A stretch of DNA of 64,000 nucleotides from Chromera velia (taxonomy: Eukaryota > Sar > Chromeraceae): positions 566 to 64,565 of the forward strand of contig JAHBMJ010002738.1 of NCBI GenBank assembly GCA_018398765.1, read 5' to 3'. Positions within the stretch are counted from its first letter, which is position 1. Each line of letters starts with the position of its first letter. Under the pieces are notes generated by a model that saw nothing but the letters and a program-made list of their open reading frames with translations, did no database searches and was not told the DNA's origin. Shown here piece after piece: positions 49,343 through 60,324 of this stretch. Both the position numbers and the translations under genes were made by a program.

Positions 49343-49687
49343 TGGGGCTAAGATTTAATATCTAACTTATTTTTTGAATTTTTTGAAGTTATACATGTAA
49401 AGGCTATATACTAAAATGACGTTGATTAGGCTCCTAGTTAGGCTCTTTCAACTTGAGCATGATGGTAAAATTTTATGGGACGGCAACGGAGCATAACGGA
49501 GCCAAAACAGACTCTAGAATCGACTTCGAGTACTACCACTAAGACGGCAACTCCGCGTAAAGTTGTCCTACCATACAAGTCAGCTAAAGTAGCTCTTTTG
49601 GGACGTCCACACCGGCAGGAAAAGCATCGCTGTACAGATCTCATCTGCCTGGGACACGGCGGAAAGTTTTTCCAGACTGTCTCACTG
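49343..49687. other. No gene seen; 3' flank of the 49688-52653 gene
   Basis: The minus-strand frame that crosses this stretch (50004-49438) is out of frame with the conserved splice phase of the neighbouring gene and is probably a shadow. Confidence 0.4.
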
Positions 49688-52653
49688 CTAAATACCCTCC
49701 GGCGTCTCTGGTTCCGGATCATGCCTCCCTGATCCCGCTCCTCCACCTGAACCACCAGCTGACGCCTTTTCCCTTTTGCCCTCGGGGCGCCCCTTTGCCG
49801 CTTCAGCAGCAAAAGGCGGGGACTGGCTGCCGCCAAAGGGGGACACTGGGCTTGCCGATGCAGCCGTTTTTGCCCCACCCCCAGCCGCCTCTTTCTCTTC
49901 CTCGTCAATCTGGCGTTGCTTCTCTGCTCGCACTGCGGCAAGCGCCTGCTCGCGGGCCCGGTCGTCTTTCTGAAAGGGGAAGGAAGAGAAAACAAAACGT
50001 TCAAATGCAGGTAGGTTTGCGCGAAGCAGTTAGGGAAACAGTTGACGAACGGCCAGAAATCAGAAGTACCCCTCCGAGGAACTTCGAGCGAATTGAATAT
50101 TCCATGTGCGGTCCCTCAGTGAAGCAGAAGCCCAACACAACCAGAGGGAGGTAGATACTTAGTGACAGAGCAGGAATGAGAGCGAGACAGGGGGGTGGGG
50201 GGAGAGGGAGAGCGAACCTGTTTGTTCTGCAGGCAGACAAAGAGAGAGAGAGAGACAGATGGCAGCACAGAAAGAGCCCCTCTTCCCCCCCCATGTGACA
50301 TGCAGACTCACTCACTCACCCAAAGGACGTCTGGAGGCAGAGTCCGCATCGACATGTGCACTGCGTACTGCAGACAGAGAGAGAGAGAGACAGAGAGAAG
50401 CCGGGAGGGGAGGCACCGAACAATGAAGCGAGAAAGAAACAGAAGGTTGGGCGATGTGAAACCCGACTGAGGGAGGCGAGGCAAGGGGGGAGAAAGGAAT
50501 AGCCGGAGAAGAAACGGCCGTCTCAGTTGCTCTGAGAGCAAGCCGAAAAGTATACTTACTCGCGGACCGTGGGCTAGAATAGAGAAGCACACCAGAGCAA
50601 GAGGGCGGGAGAAGAACGGAGATCAGAAGTCCAATCTACAGATCACCCGACCGATGCACTGACATACCGACCGACTAGAAAGAAGACTGCTAGCACTACA
50701 GACCGACTAGAAGACTGACTGGATTCTTCTCTCCCCCAGAGGGGGTCCCGAAGTCGTAGTGAGGAATTGATGACTGTCCGCTTGCGATTTTGTCTTCCAT
50801 CTTCTGGAGCCATGAAGGCAGTTGAAGCCTTCGTGGACTGTCAGGAAGGGTGTATTCCTCTTCCTTCCCTTTTCCCTCCTCTCCCTCTTCCTTTGCAGAT
50901 CCCTGACTTAGTCTGGCTCCATGCGAACCTCTAGCAGGGCGGGAGGAGGACGAGGAAGGAGACCCAGCAGGTGCAGAGAGGGCGGCGGGGGAGGTTTCCG
51001 AATTCCCCCCCCTTTGTCTTTGCCCCTCCACTGCTCCCTCTGACAGAGGACCCTCTGCTGATGGGGATGCTGGTGGTGGCCTCCCTTCCTCCTGGGACTC
51101 TGACGTCCTCTTCACTACCGACTCCCTCTTGCTGCTGTCTTCCTCACCTCCCCCCTCTTTCTCCTTCTCCTCCCCTCTGTCTAAGGACCCAGAGGAAATG
51201 TTTTCCTTCTCCTCTCCTCCTCCTTCCTCCACATTTTCCTTCTTGCTTCGCGGTTTCGGCATCACAGGTTCCCACCCCTCAAAGATGACTGCGAAGGGGG
51301 GCACCCGAGTGCAGCACCACCGGAGGTCCTCCAGACTTGCGTCCAGCTCCATCTGCTGCTGAGCTTTTGGGTCCACAAGCTCCATCTGCTGTCGGGAGAC
51401 CAGCTGGGGCCCCTGGTGAGTCAGGTCGACGTTGGAGAACATCTCGAACGCAGCTCTGCATCATGGGAGAGGAAAGAGAAAGGGATAGGGAGAGGAAAAG
51501 AGACACTTTTTGATTCTGGAAGTAGGGACGGAGTTCGGTTGGAAAGCTTCGATCCAACGCAGTGGCTACTGGTCTGAAAAAAGTTGCGAAGGGACAAGAG
51601 GACGTGTGTGAACGAAAAAGACTGCAGTAGTAGATGCGGCTGGCGATGTGAGGGATCAATAAGAGAAACCGGACAGAAGAAAGGAGAGCAGAACAGAAGA
51701 CAAAAAGGAATCAAAAGGGCTTTGCAGAAATGCTCTGAGTGAGTAACGAGCTTCACGGGAAGAAAGGGAAAAGACACGCGAGGCAGGAAACCGAGCAGAA
51801 GAAACGCGCGCAGAGCGAGAAAAGTTACACTGGGAGAAAGGAAGACCACTAGCCTGCCAGAAGAAAACAGACAGAAGACAGATAGACAGACCACCTGAAC
51901 TGCCACGCATCTGTCCAAACAAACAAACAAGCAGTCCGACCTTTCCTCCACGCCAAAACGGGATCTCAACCTTCTTTGCAACAACGCAAAAAGTTCCTGG
52001 TCTCTCTGCTTCAGGTTTGCGTGTTGTTGGTGGAATGAGGATGGAAGTCCGTGCGAGTGGCCTCCTGTCCCTGCGCCTGGCTTTTCCCTTTCCCTTTCCT
52101 TCTCCTCAATAGACGTCTGTACAGTGACCTGCTGTTCTCCTCTGTCTTGCCCATCCCCTCCACCCGTTACTTCACGACTGCTGCCTTCTGCTACCCCGTC
52201 AGGAGGAGGCTGCGAAGATGAAACTGGGGGGGGAAGGTCAGACTCCTGAGGCGCCTCGGGAGGGGCGTCCACTTGCACTGCAGAAACGCGCTCTGCACCC
52301 ACAACCTCTTCCCCGTCTCCCTTCCCTCCTGCATCCGCTTTCCCTTGGTGGCTCTGGTGCCCCCCTCCTGCAAGAAACAAAGGCACAGAGGGATCAAAGG
52401 GTGGAATGGTCGGAGAAAAGAAGCAAAAGGCCACGCAGAGGAAGGAACCAGGACCCAGGCATTGAAGTGGCCTGACTGCTCAAGGCAGACTGATGCAGAA
52501 AGATGAATGCGACGGACCGAACAACCTTCCGAGAAGCTTCGAGGCGCCTTTTGTCCCCGCAGCGATGATACCAGACGATTTCTTCTCATGGCTGTGCCCG
52601 GCCTTGTCCTTATCACTTTTGGACTTCCCGGGAGCCTTCTCCTTTTTTTCCAT
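49688..52653 (-). CDS. Hypothetical Lys/Glu/Ser-rich protein, five exons
   Basis: Exons 52653-52518, 52367-51941, 51455-50720, 50367-50320 and 49969-49688 join with agreeing phases to 542 residues. The start MEKKEKAPGKSKSDKDK is strongly basic. Exon 2 is acidic and Gln/Gly-rich, ending with QQHANLKQRDQELFALLQRRL (a short helical stretch, about 21 residues). Exon 3 holds the best candidates for a folded part: AAFEMFSNVDLTHQGPQLV, DLRWCCTRVPPFAVIFEGWEP and, after a disordered Ser/Glu linker, RRLQLPSWLQKMEDKI. Exon 4 (YAVHMSMRTLPPDVLW) and exon 5 (REQALAAVRAEKQRQIDEEE, then Gly/Pro/Ala-rich) close the protein. I do not recognise the family. A small alternative exon near 50570 (CCCACGGTCCGCGA) fits splice signals but breaks the phase, so I left it out. 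It is divergent from the zinc-knuckle gene. Confidence 0.65.
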
Positions 52654-53109
52654 CGTTCGCGATCCTATCCAATCGATATCTTCTTTTTGAGACGCTTCAC
52701 TGTGGTGAGGGAAACGAACACTCAGGGTTTGAGTGAGATCTTTAATGCTAAAGATAACCTTATCAGTATGTGCAAACCCCTTCCCAAGCTCTGGCAGAAC
52801 GGGAGATCGCTTTTTCTGGAGTCTATTCTCAGATGAGGGACCACAGAGATCTCAGTCCGGTCCACTCAATTCCTCGAGCACACAAACACCATCACATTGA
52901 CATCCACAGTCCCAAGCTTGGAACACGGAATGGAAACCATTGGCCGTATGATAGACCAATAAAGAACAGAATGCAGCCGCCGAGGTAGTTCGTAGCCTAC
53001 AGGTTATTATATCGATAGCAGCCACAAAAGTTCATTCTCAGATCACACCAAAAACCAAAAGTTGAGATCGACAGAGCAACACTTCCACCACGCAACACTG
53101 CATGAGTCA

Positions 53110-53235
53110 CTGAGGACCCCGGCGGCGCTTGTGCGGCTCAAATGCATCGCGGCGCCGGTCCCGGGCCGGGGGCCGGGCGACATCTCGACGAATGCGTCAC
53201 GCAAACCGATTGCACGAAAATCGGATCCGTGCACT
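53110..53235. promoter_or_regulatory. GC-rich island in the divergent spacer 52654-53440
   Basis: CCGGCGGCGC, GCGGCGCCGGTCCCGGGCC and GGCCGGGCGA, followed at 53260-53275 by CTGCATGCATGCGCAG. It lies between the minus-strand gene at 52653 and ZCCHC9 at 53441. Inferred promoter. Confidence 0.5.
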
Positions 53236-53440
53236 GATCTAGATCATCTGACGTGTCAGATCTGCATGCATGCGCAGATGAAGATCATTGTCACAAGGCG
53301 ATCCATGAGAGGACATAAAGCATCACCAGACGTTCTATCCTCCTGTGATTTGCCTCTTTTTTCGATTTGTCACCTTCGTTCGGGCAAGATTGGTTCCTAA
53401 AAGATACAGCCAGCAACAGTGCAAGTTACCGTCTCCGACC

Positions 53441-55191
53441 ATGGCTTCTTCCCCCCGAAACGAAGAAGAGCCAGGTGCAGAGCCTGACGCCAAGAAAGTG
53501 ATAAAGAAAAAGCAGAAGAAGCTTGAGGGTGTTTGGAAAGATGAGGAGATTGAAACTGCCATCAGCAAACTTGAGCAGCAGATTGCCGAAAACCCCCCCG
53601 CCACAAAGAGGCGGCGTATGTACAAACGCTTGGGGGAGCTGAAGGCAGCCCTCAGAGGAGAGACCACGGTGGGAGGGAAGGTCGCGCCTTCAGAGAAGAA
53701 GGGGAAGAAACCAGACTTCAAGAAAGAGAAGGGCCAACAAGGTGTAAAGTGCCTCTACTGTCAGTCATGCCCTCATTCCTCCACAGGCGGTGTTCTTATT
53801 CTCCATCTCCCCTGTTTCGCTCCTCAGCGTCTTTCTGCCATGCAACTTCTGTAATCCTCTTCGTCATACTTCTTTTTTGTGTTCCCTGCAGGCAGGGAGG
53901 TTGGCCACTCTGTCAAGGTGTGCCGGAAGGCGAAAAGTGAACGGGCGGCGGCAGAAAAAGAAGGCACTGAAGACTTGCAGGAAGCTTCTACTGCCGTCTC
54001 CTCTTCCAAGCCCTCCACGCATCTGACTGGCATCTGCTACAACTGTGGCAGCAAAGCGCACAGCCTGAAGGCCTGCCCGGAGCCCCGAAAGCCAGTCAGT
54101 CTGTCAGAGGGTCTTTCAGTAGTGGAGTCAGACTGATCGTAGAAAAGTAGAGAGAGAGAGAGAGAGAACTCGGTCGGTCCCAGCAGTCGTGGACCGAACG
54201 CCATCATTGAATTGAGTATATCGAATTCCCCATCTTTCTTTCTTGTGCTGTGTGTGGGTGCAGGACGGGTCTCTGCCCTTCGCTCTTTGTTTTGTGTGCA
54301 AACAGATGGGGCACATTGTTTCCAAATGCCCTCAAAACACCTCAGGTAAGTGAGCTGGGCATGCAGCCTTCCTTCCTTCCTTCCTTCAAGTGCGTGACAT
54401 TCATGCATGGCCATGCCAGTCTAGTGTTCCAAGACACCCGCCTGCTGGCATGAGAGTGTGTGGGAACATGAGCATCTCCAGTGGTGCCGAGCTCTCCATC
54501 AAACTGAAATGGAAGCGCAGTTCGCTGAAAATCTTGATGGGTCGACTGTGGTCTTCTTCGCTTTGTCGTCTTTAGAGCCGTGTTGTTTCGTTTTGCCTGC
54601 TCTCGGCTTCCCGTTCTGTACGTGCCCTTGCGTTCAGACTTGCTCTGATCTCTTCTTTTTTGCAATTCCGGTCTATCTTCGGGGCCTTGCCCGGCCTAGC
54701 GCTTCGATGACCGCAAGAAGGGTGGAAAGAGCGCTGGCTGTTCTGTTTCAACTTGCGCACATGCATGCTGTGTGGCTGCAGGTGTGTATCCTGAGGGAGG
54801 GGAGTGTCGTACGTGCGGTTCTGTGGAGCACCTACAGCGAGACTGCCCTCTATTTAAAGCACAGCAGGCGTTCGAAAGAGATCAGGACAGAGATCAGTCT
54901 GCTGAAAGGAGAGGGGGGGAGTCGGGTGACTTTGAAGGAAACGCGGAGTTCGGACGACGTCCGGGAGGAGAGGGCAGGGGGGGAAGGGGCTCTTTTGGAG
55001 GTTTTCAATCAAGGGGAAGAGGGGGGAGGGGACGTGGGGGAAGCTATGGCGGATCGTTTGGTGCAAGAGGAGGGAGAGGCGGAATGGGAATGGGGAGAGG
55101 GGGGGGCATGCGAGGTCGGGGAGGCAGGGGTGGCCCTGGAGGGCATCACAGTGGGTTTCCTGGAAAAGGTCTTCGAGGGAGGAGAAGCTAA
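53441..55191 (+). CDS. ZCCHC9: ZCCHC9-type protein with four CCHC zinc knuckles and an RGG tail
   Basis: Likely a nucleolar RNA-binding protein. Exons 53441-53759, 53892-54094, 54264-54345 and 54782-55191 join in phase to 337 residues. After a Lys-rich N-terminal 100 residues come four knuckles of the C-x2-C-x4-H-x4-C form: C104-C107-H112-C117, C155-C158-H163-C168, C183-C186-H191-C196 and C210-C213-H218-C223. The spacing and the words ICYNCGS, LCFVCKQMGH and CRTCGSVEHLQRDCP match ZCCHC9 of animals and plants. The last 100 residues are a Gly/Arg/Phe-rich RGG region (RGRGGRGRGGSYGG), which I do not remember in animal ZCCHC9. RGG regions bind RNA and are often arginine-methylated. Two of three donors are GTCAGT. 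Confidence 0.92.
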
Positions 55192-55572
55192 CTGTTAACT
55201 CAACGTGTATGCTGGATTAAATGATTTCCATATGCGCCTGGGTCTAGGCCTGAGTGACGCCTCACGACACAAAAAAATGTAGCGGAGCAGCTCAATCTAA
55301 AGCTCAATTGAAACTATTTACTAGACTGTTTGCCAGAAATTATTTTTTTTTTTCTATGTTAAAAAAAAAAATCTTGTTCACTTCATAGCTTGTACGTTAT
55401 TTTGTAGATGAGTATACACTGCTAGCTACACTGACAACTGCTGCATGGATGAAGTTGTGAGTCTATATTTGAGTAATGTGACTAATATTAGAATCAGTAT
55501 CTATGTACGACTCTAGGCACGACTATATAGTCTAGTATATAACTGGAAGTGTATATAGTTAATTAACTTTAG
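55192..55572. other. AT-rich 3' flank of ZCCHC9
   Basis: TATATA-rich with poly(A)/poly(T) runs at 55335-55372. No gene was found. Confidence 0.5.
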
Positions 55573-55727
55573 TAATTTAAATGTATATTAAACTATATTT
55601 ATGTGAATTGAATGAATTGAATTGAGACGGTTAAAGCCGATAAGCCACCACTTATTTCAATCGAATTATAGTAGTAGGAATTCTAGTAAAAATTATATCC
55701 ACTTCAAAATGTGTAGCAAAAATACTG
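55573..55727 (+). repeat. 155-bp direct repeat, left copy
   Basis: Matches 56938-57036 plus 57197-57252 with only a few mismatches. It flanks the LINE fragment on its 5' side. Confidence 0.85.
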
Positions 55728-56903
55728 GAAGCGTAGGGCAGAGAGGAACACAGGTAATCAACGAGAGAGTGGACGGAATAGAGAGATGGCTGCTGAAGAG
55801 AACAAAAAATGAGCTAGACGAGAAAAAGAGAGAGGCGTTTACACATAGAATAGAAAGAAACATGAGAGAGAAGAGCAGTCAGGAGAAGGCAGAACTGACA
55901 GGAGTGATGATGGCTGACATGTACAGAAAGGTCTCAAACGGAAACCGTCTCGACCTTAAAGTTTCTTTGTTTGAAGACAAAGCAGGTAGAAAGGTTGGCT
56001 CGACAATGAAAATAGACAAAGAGAGAATAGGGAGAGCCCCTTTTTGCTATACGAGAGTGGCGCCGCGATCAGAACACAGGAGGAGAGCAGCATGCAGGGT
56101 GGGAGACAGGGCTGTGGCTGCAACTAAGGGAAAAATTCTGGTAAGGGGGGGAGAGAAGGTGCCGTTACAGAAAAAGACGTGCCAGTTCTGTCGAGGGTGG
56201 TTGGGAATCGAGGTGGTGGAAGATGAAATCCATCTGGTGACAGAATGTCCTGTTTTTGACAGAGAGAGAGCAGAGATGTTCAGAAAGATAGAAGAGAAAT
56301 GGGACAGCAAGATGGAAGAAAGAGCCAGAAAGGCAGCCACAGAAAGAGAAGGGCTCAACAGAGAAGAGGGAAAAAGAGACAACTCGACGCTTTTCTGCTT
56401 TCTGTTGAATGAATGTCATACCGGAGTGGATAAGTTTTTGGGATGGGCGTCATTCAGACGGAGGGTGTTTGAGGAGTGTCCAGGATGGTACGGACACATA
56501 GAGGGAAACGCTCTGGCGGCCAGACATGCAGGAATCACCGGAAGGCAGCGGGCGATCGAGAGACTAACAAAAGAATATGAGGAGACAATTGATAACTTAG
56601 AGATGACCGAAGGAACGTTAGGGTGGGGAAGGAGGGAGCCGCAGAAGAAGATTGATAAAGCAAACAGGAAGAGCGAGGAAGCCCAAATCACATGCTGTTT
56701 CAGATCGATTTTCAGGCCGGAAAGCCAACGCGGATCCAGAGCCGTGGCTCGAACAACGAACAATCATGTAGCAGCGGCCAGGGCAACAGACTCTGGCGGG
56801 CCCCGAGGGCAGGGTCTGATACTTCAGCTTAGGCTGGGGAACGCCCCGCCCTGCTAGCTCTGGCAACAGATAGACATAGCGGGAAGGCCTTAAGACGGAA
56901 CAT

Positions 56904-56937
<34 letters not shown>
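55728..56937 (+). mobile_element. 5'-truncated LINE, 3' end of the reverse transcriptase ORF
   Basis: The open frame (continuing to a stop at 56857) encodes a basic protein with a late Cys/His cluster, CQFCRGW, then H and ECPVFD, the C-x2-C-H-C arrangement found after the RT domain in many non-LTR elements. The 3' end carries GCTCTGGCAACAGATAGAC, then GGAACATATC and a (ATCA)n tail. The same 3' end recurs at 49263. No RT catalytic motifs are present, so only the last 1.2 kb was inserted. The coding frame is intact over about 370 codons, which suggests a fairly young copy. Confidence 0.75.
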
Positions 56938-57252
56938 TAATTTAAATATATATTAAACTATATTTATGTGAATTGAATGAATTGAATTGAGATGGTTAAA
57001 GCCGGTAAGCCACCACTTATTTCAATTGAATTATAGGGGGGGGCATTGACTTAAAGTTTGTTCCTAGCGTCTGGCCTATACGTCTTTCATCTCTTCCTTC
57101 TGTCCTGGTTACTGCTCTCGCTACTAGGTCTCTCTCTCATGCGACCTCATACTTGATGCTCCTACATCTGAATGCCTTCTTCGGCATTTGCTATAGTAGT
57201 AGGAATTCTAGTAAAAATTATATCCGCTTCAAAATGTGTAGCAAAAATACTG
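56938..57252 (+). repeat. 155-bp direct repeat, right copy, split by a 160-bp insertion
   Basis: 56938-57036 and 57197-57252 together match 55573-55727. The interruption 57037-57196 is described separately. Confidence 0.85.
57037..57191. mobile_element. Short unclassified insertion, about 155 bp, TATAG duplication
   Basis: Starts with a G run followed by CATTGACTTAAAG and ends CTTCTTCGGCATTTGC. It is flanked by TATAG at 57032-57036 and 57192-57196, while the uninterrupted copy at 55573-55727 shows a single TATAG, giving a clean empty site. There are no inverted ends, no poly(A) and no coding sequence. Confidence 0.6.
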
Positions 57253-58746
57253 TAAGTCCAATGTTTCATAGTAACTTTCACTAGACCTTTCACTATAGCA
57301 GCGTGACTAGCTATTTGAAAACATGTCAATGATGTCAGACGTATGTTAATTTCTAAGATGTTAGAAATAAAACTTTTAACTTCAATTCCTATAACTTTTA
57401 AAAATTTCTAATTTTAAGTTCTATATATCAGTCTAGCTATATAAGTGTTTTCCAACTTTTCTAACAACTTTTTTTTACATTTTTTACAGGAATGTTTTCC
57501 TTTTTCTTTTTGACACATTTTTGCATGTCGGTACTCCGTGTTTTATTGAAGCCCTGGTTAAGTCCCAGGTTGACTCAGATACAACGATACACTTTGTCAC
57601 TTTGAACCATGAATAAGAATACTGACTTAAAACAGTCTTGAAGGCACCCGGTTCGATCGATCCGGTCGTGCACGGTGCACATTCCTTCTCTTAAACCCAG
57701 CTAGTCCGTTCCTTTCGGACCATGGACTGCTATTAAATCGGTCAGACAAAGCATAAATCAATGAAGCAGGCCACCCATGCATGAACAACCGGTGTCTTTC
57801 ACATGGGGATTTCTTTTGTCTTTTTCTTCCTTTCTCTCCTTTTTTATCTCTTTCCCTTTTAAACTCTTTCTCCGCTTGTTCTCTCTTTCTTTCTCCCTAT
57901 CTTTCTAACTCCTCCTCTTCTGTTTGTCAATGCCTTTCCGCCCCCCTTTTTGTTTTCTTCCCTCTTTCCTTGACAGGTTCATTTCTCCTCAAAATGCTTC
58001 ACGGGACTTCACATGAAGCAGACAGGCAGCAAAGGAAGAATTAAACGACCAATTTAAATTTTTGGTTTCATGGCTGACTACCTGTCCTGCTTCTTTCCAC
58101 TTTCGAGCCACTCTTTCTCTCTCTTTCGACTGCATCGCTTTTCGTTCGTGAAGTCTCCTGGAATCGCTCTCGCGAACACAGAGAGAGAAATCCACCAACT
58201 TTCCCCTCAGCAGCCAGCAGTTTTCTCTACGCAGCTTTCCTCACGCACCGTTGCATTCCAAAATTTTTCATTCACATTTTTATTATGCATCGCTCCTGTT
58301 TCATTGACGCCCTTCTATTCCCATGCACTCCCTACCCCTTCAAAAAAACAAAAACGCCGCAAACACCGCCAGAGCAGAAGCAGAAATGGCCGGAGTTTTT
58401 CGGCCCATTTTGCAGCAAACAAAATGCACCAGCAGGCACACAACACCGAACCGAGAGGGACCGAGTGAGAGATAAAAGAGATGAGTGATTTGATGCTTAA
58501 ATGAACGAATAAATGAGACGAGAAATGCAGGCAGCCAGTAAAGGAAGGGCGGAGACTCAGGATCCAAGCATGCAGCACAGACAGGGGCGAGAGAGAGAGG
58601 CACACAGACAGGCAAACGGACAGAGAGACAGAGGAAAAAAGAAAGCAGGGAAGGGAGGAACGAAGGGAGGAAGGAAGGAAGAAAGGGGGGAGGGATGAAC
58701 AAGAAGGTAGTGCATATACTTTTTTTACACACGCACGCACACACAT

Positions 58747-58797
<51 letters not shown>

Positions 58798-60324
58798 GAG
58801 AAATGCGTGCTATGCATCCACGAACCCTCAAGAAAGAGAGAAAGAGAGAAAGAGAGAGAAGCAAGCCAGTGCACGACACACGCAACACGAGAAGGGATTT
58901 TGCACATTGCAAAAAAGCCGCACTCCCTCTTAATTTCACAAACGCACAAACGACGGTGCTCTGACTGCGAGGTTCGTCCAAGTTGCTCACAACGCACCGA
59001 AGGACGCATGATTCGCTTCCTCTTCCTTTCTTCCCCGACAGCCATGCGTGGGCAGTTGGGTCTGAGTGGTCTTTGCCTTGCTTCCAGTGATGCAGCACGC
59101 AACAACAAGGAAGGATGAGGAGCGAAGAAGCAGCTCGACGCATCCTCTTGCTCCGTCCCTGACTTAAATCAAAGTGGCACGAAAGCAAGGCGTCTCTCCC
59201 GCGTTCATCACAAGACGGCACCGTCTCTGTCTGTCCGGCAACCAGCGTGCTTATTTATTTATGCCGGCCGTTGTGTTGCATGGCCCCACAACACATGAAT
59301 TCAAAGGAAGAAGAAAGATGAAAAAGAGATCAGAAAGACGATCCATCGAAAAAGAGCGCAGCCCATGGAAGACCATCAAAAGATGAAAGATGAAGAAAGG
59401 AAGGTCATGCACAAAAAATAACGATGAATCGAAAAAGAGAAGATGGACAAAGAAGGAATCAGGGGATTAAATTGCGCCACCAACGATGAATGCGGGCGGC
59501 ATGGGCAAGGGTACGAAGTTAGATAAGAATATGGAGAGGCCCGCGCTCTCCCTTTCTTTACATTCAGCATTGCTTCTCGCCTTTTTTTCAGCTTACTGTC
59601 TTCACCCCTTTCTCATTAACGCCCACCCATTTCGCTGTCTACTTAGCGACCGCTTATTTGGACTGAATTTATTTGGTCTCCCTCTCTCACAAAAACAGTC
59701 TACCCATCGACAGGCCGGACTACAGATACATAGAGAGAGAGAGGGAGAGGGACGTTACTCTAGAGAGCACGTTTCCTGTCGACGGCTCTTGTTTCCTTTT
59801 TCTTTTCTGAAACGGCAGAGAGATAGAAGGACACCAGGGAGACAGAGAAGAGCACAGGGCAACACAGCAACAAGCAACGAAATGCAGAACAAGGCACGAC
59901 ACGACACACACTTACACGCACCCACACACAGACAAACGCACGCAGAGAAAGAGGGAGAACGTGACGGACAAAAAGACAGGGTTGGGGATCCTAAACGCAC
60001 ATGAAGAAAAGGAGGAAAGGAAGGAATGAAGACTGACAGACGAGAAGGAAGGAAGTTCAAAAACCGGCAGCAAAAAAGCGTGCAGACACACATTTGAAGG
60101 TCTTCGGACTTAAAGAAGGCTTCTCTCTAATTTTAGTTGCCGCTCAGCGAAAACACCAACAGCACTGTCCCAGTGGAGGGGCAATCGCCGCGCACCAGCA
60201 TGAGAACAGGTACCAGAGGCCTGGCAATGGAGCGAGCCTCATACCCACTGTCCCACACCTCCCTTCCTCACTTTCACAGCACAGCACTATCACATGGATT
60301 AGATAAGATAGATTACTTTGACCT
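57253..60324. other. No recognisable gene; microsatellite-rich spacer
   Basis: 57250-57500 is AT-rich. 57640-57690 contains GGTTCGATCGATCC, a weak B-box-like word. 58620-58700 (GGAA), 58736-58800 ((CA)n then (GA)n) and 59720-59990 are repeat-rich. The long minus-strand frame 59221-58340 runs through these repeats and reads as Leu/Ser/Cys runs, so it is not accepted. The 3' untranslated region of the amylase gene is expected near 60100-60324. Confidence 0.5.

Noticed and set aside
50560-50590. 14-base microexon in the 49688-52653 gene
   Set aside because: Good splice signals, but including it breaks the reading phase of the following exons.
58315-59221. 293-codon minus-strand frame
   Set aside because: Passes through (CA)n, (GA)n and GGAA repeats; composition is repeat-driven.
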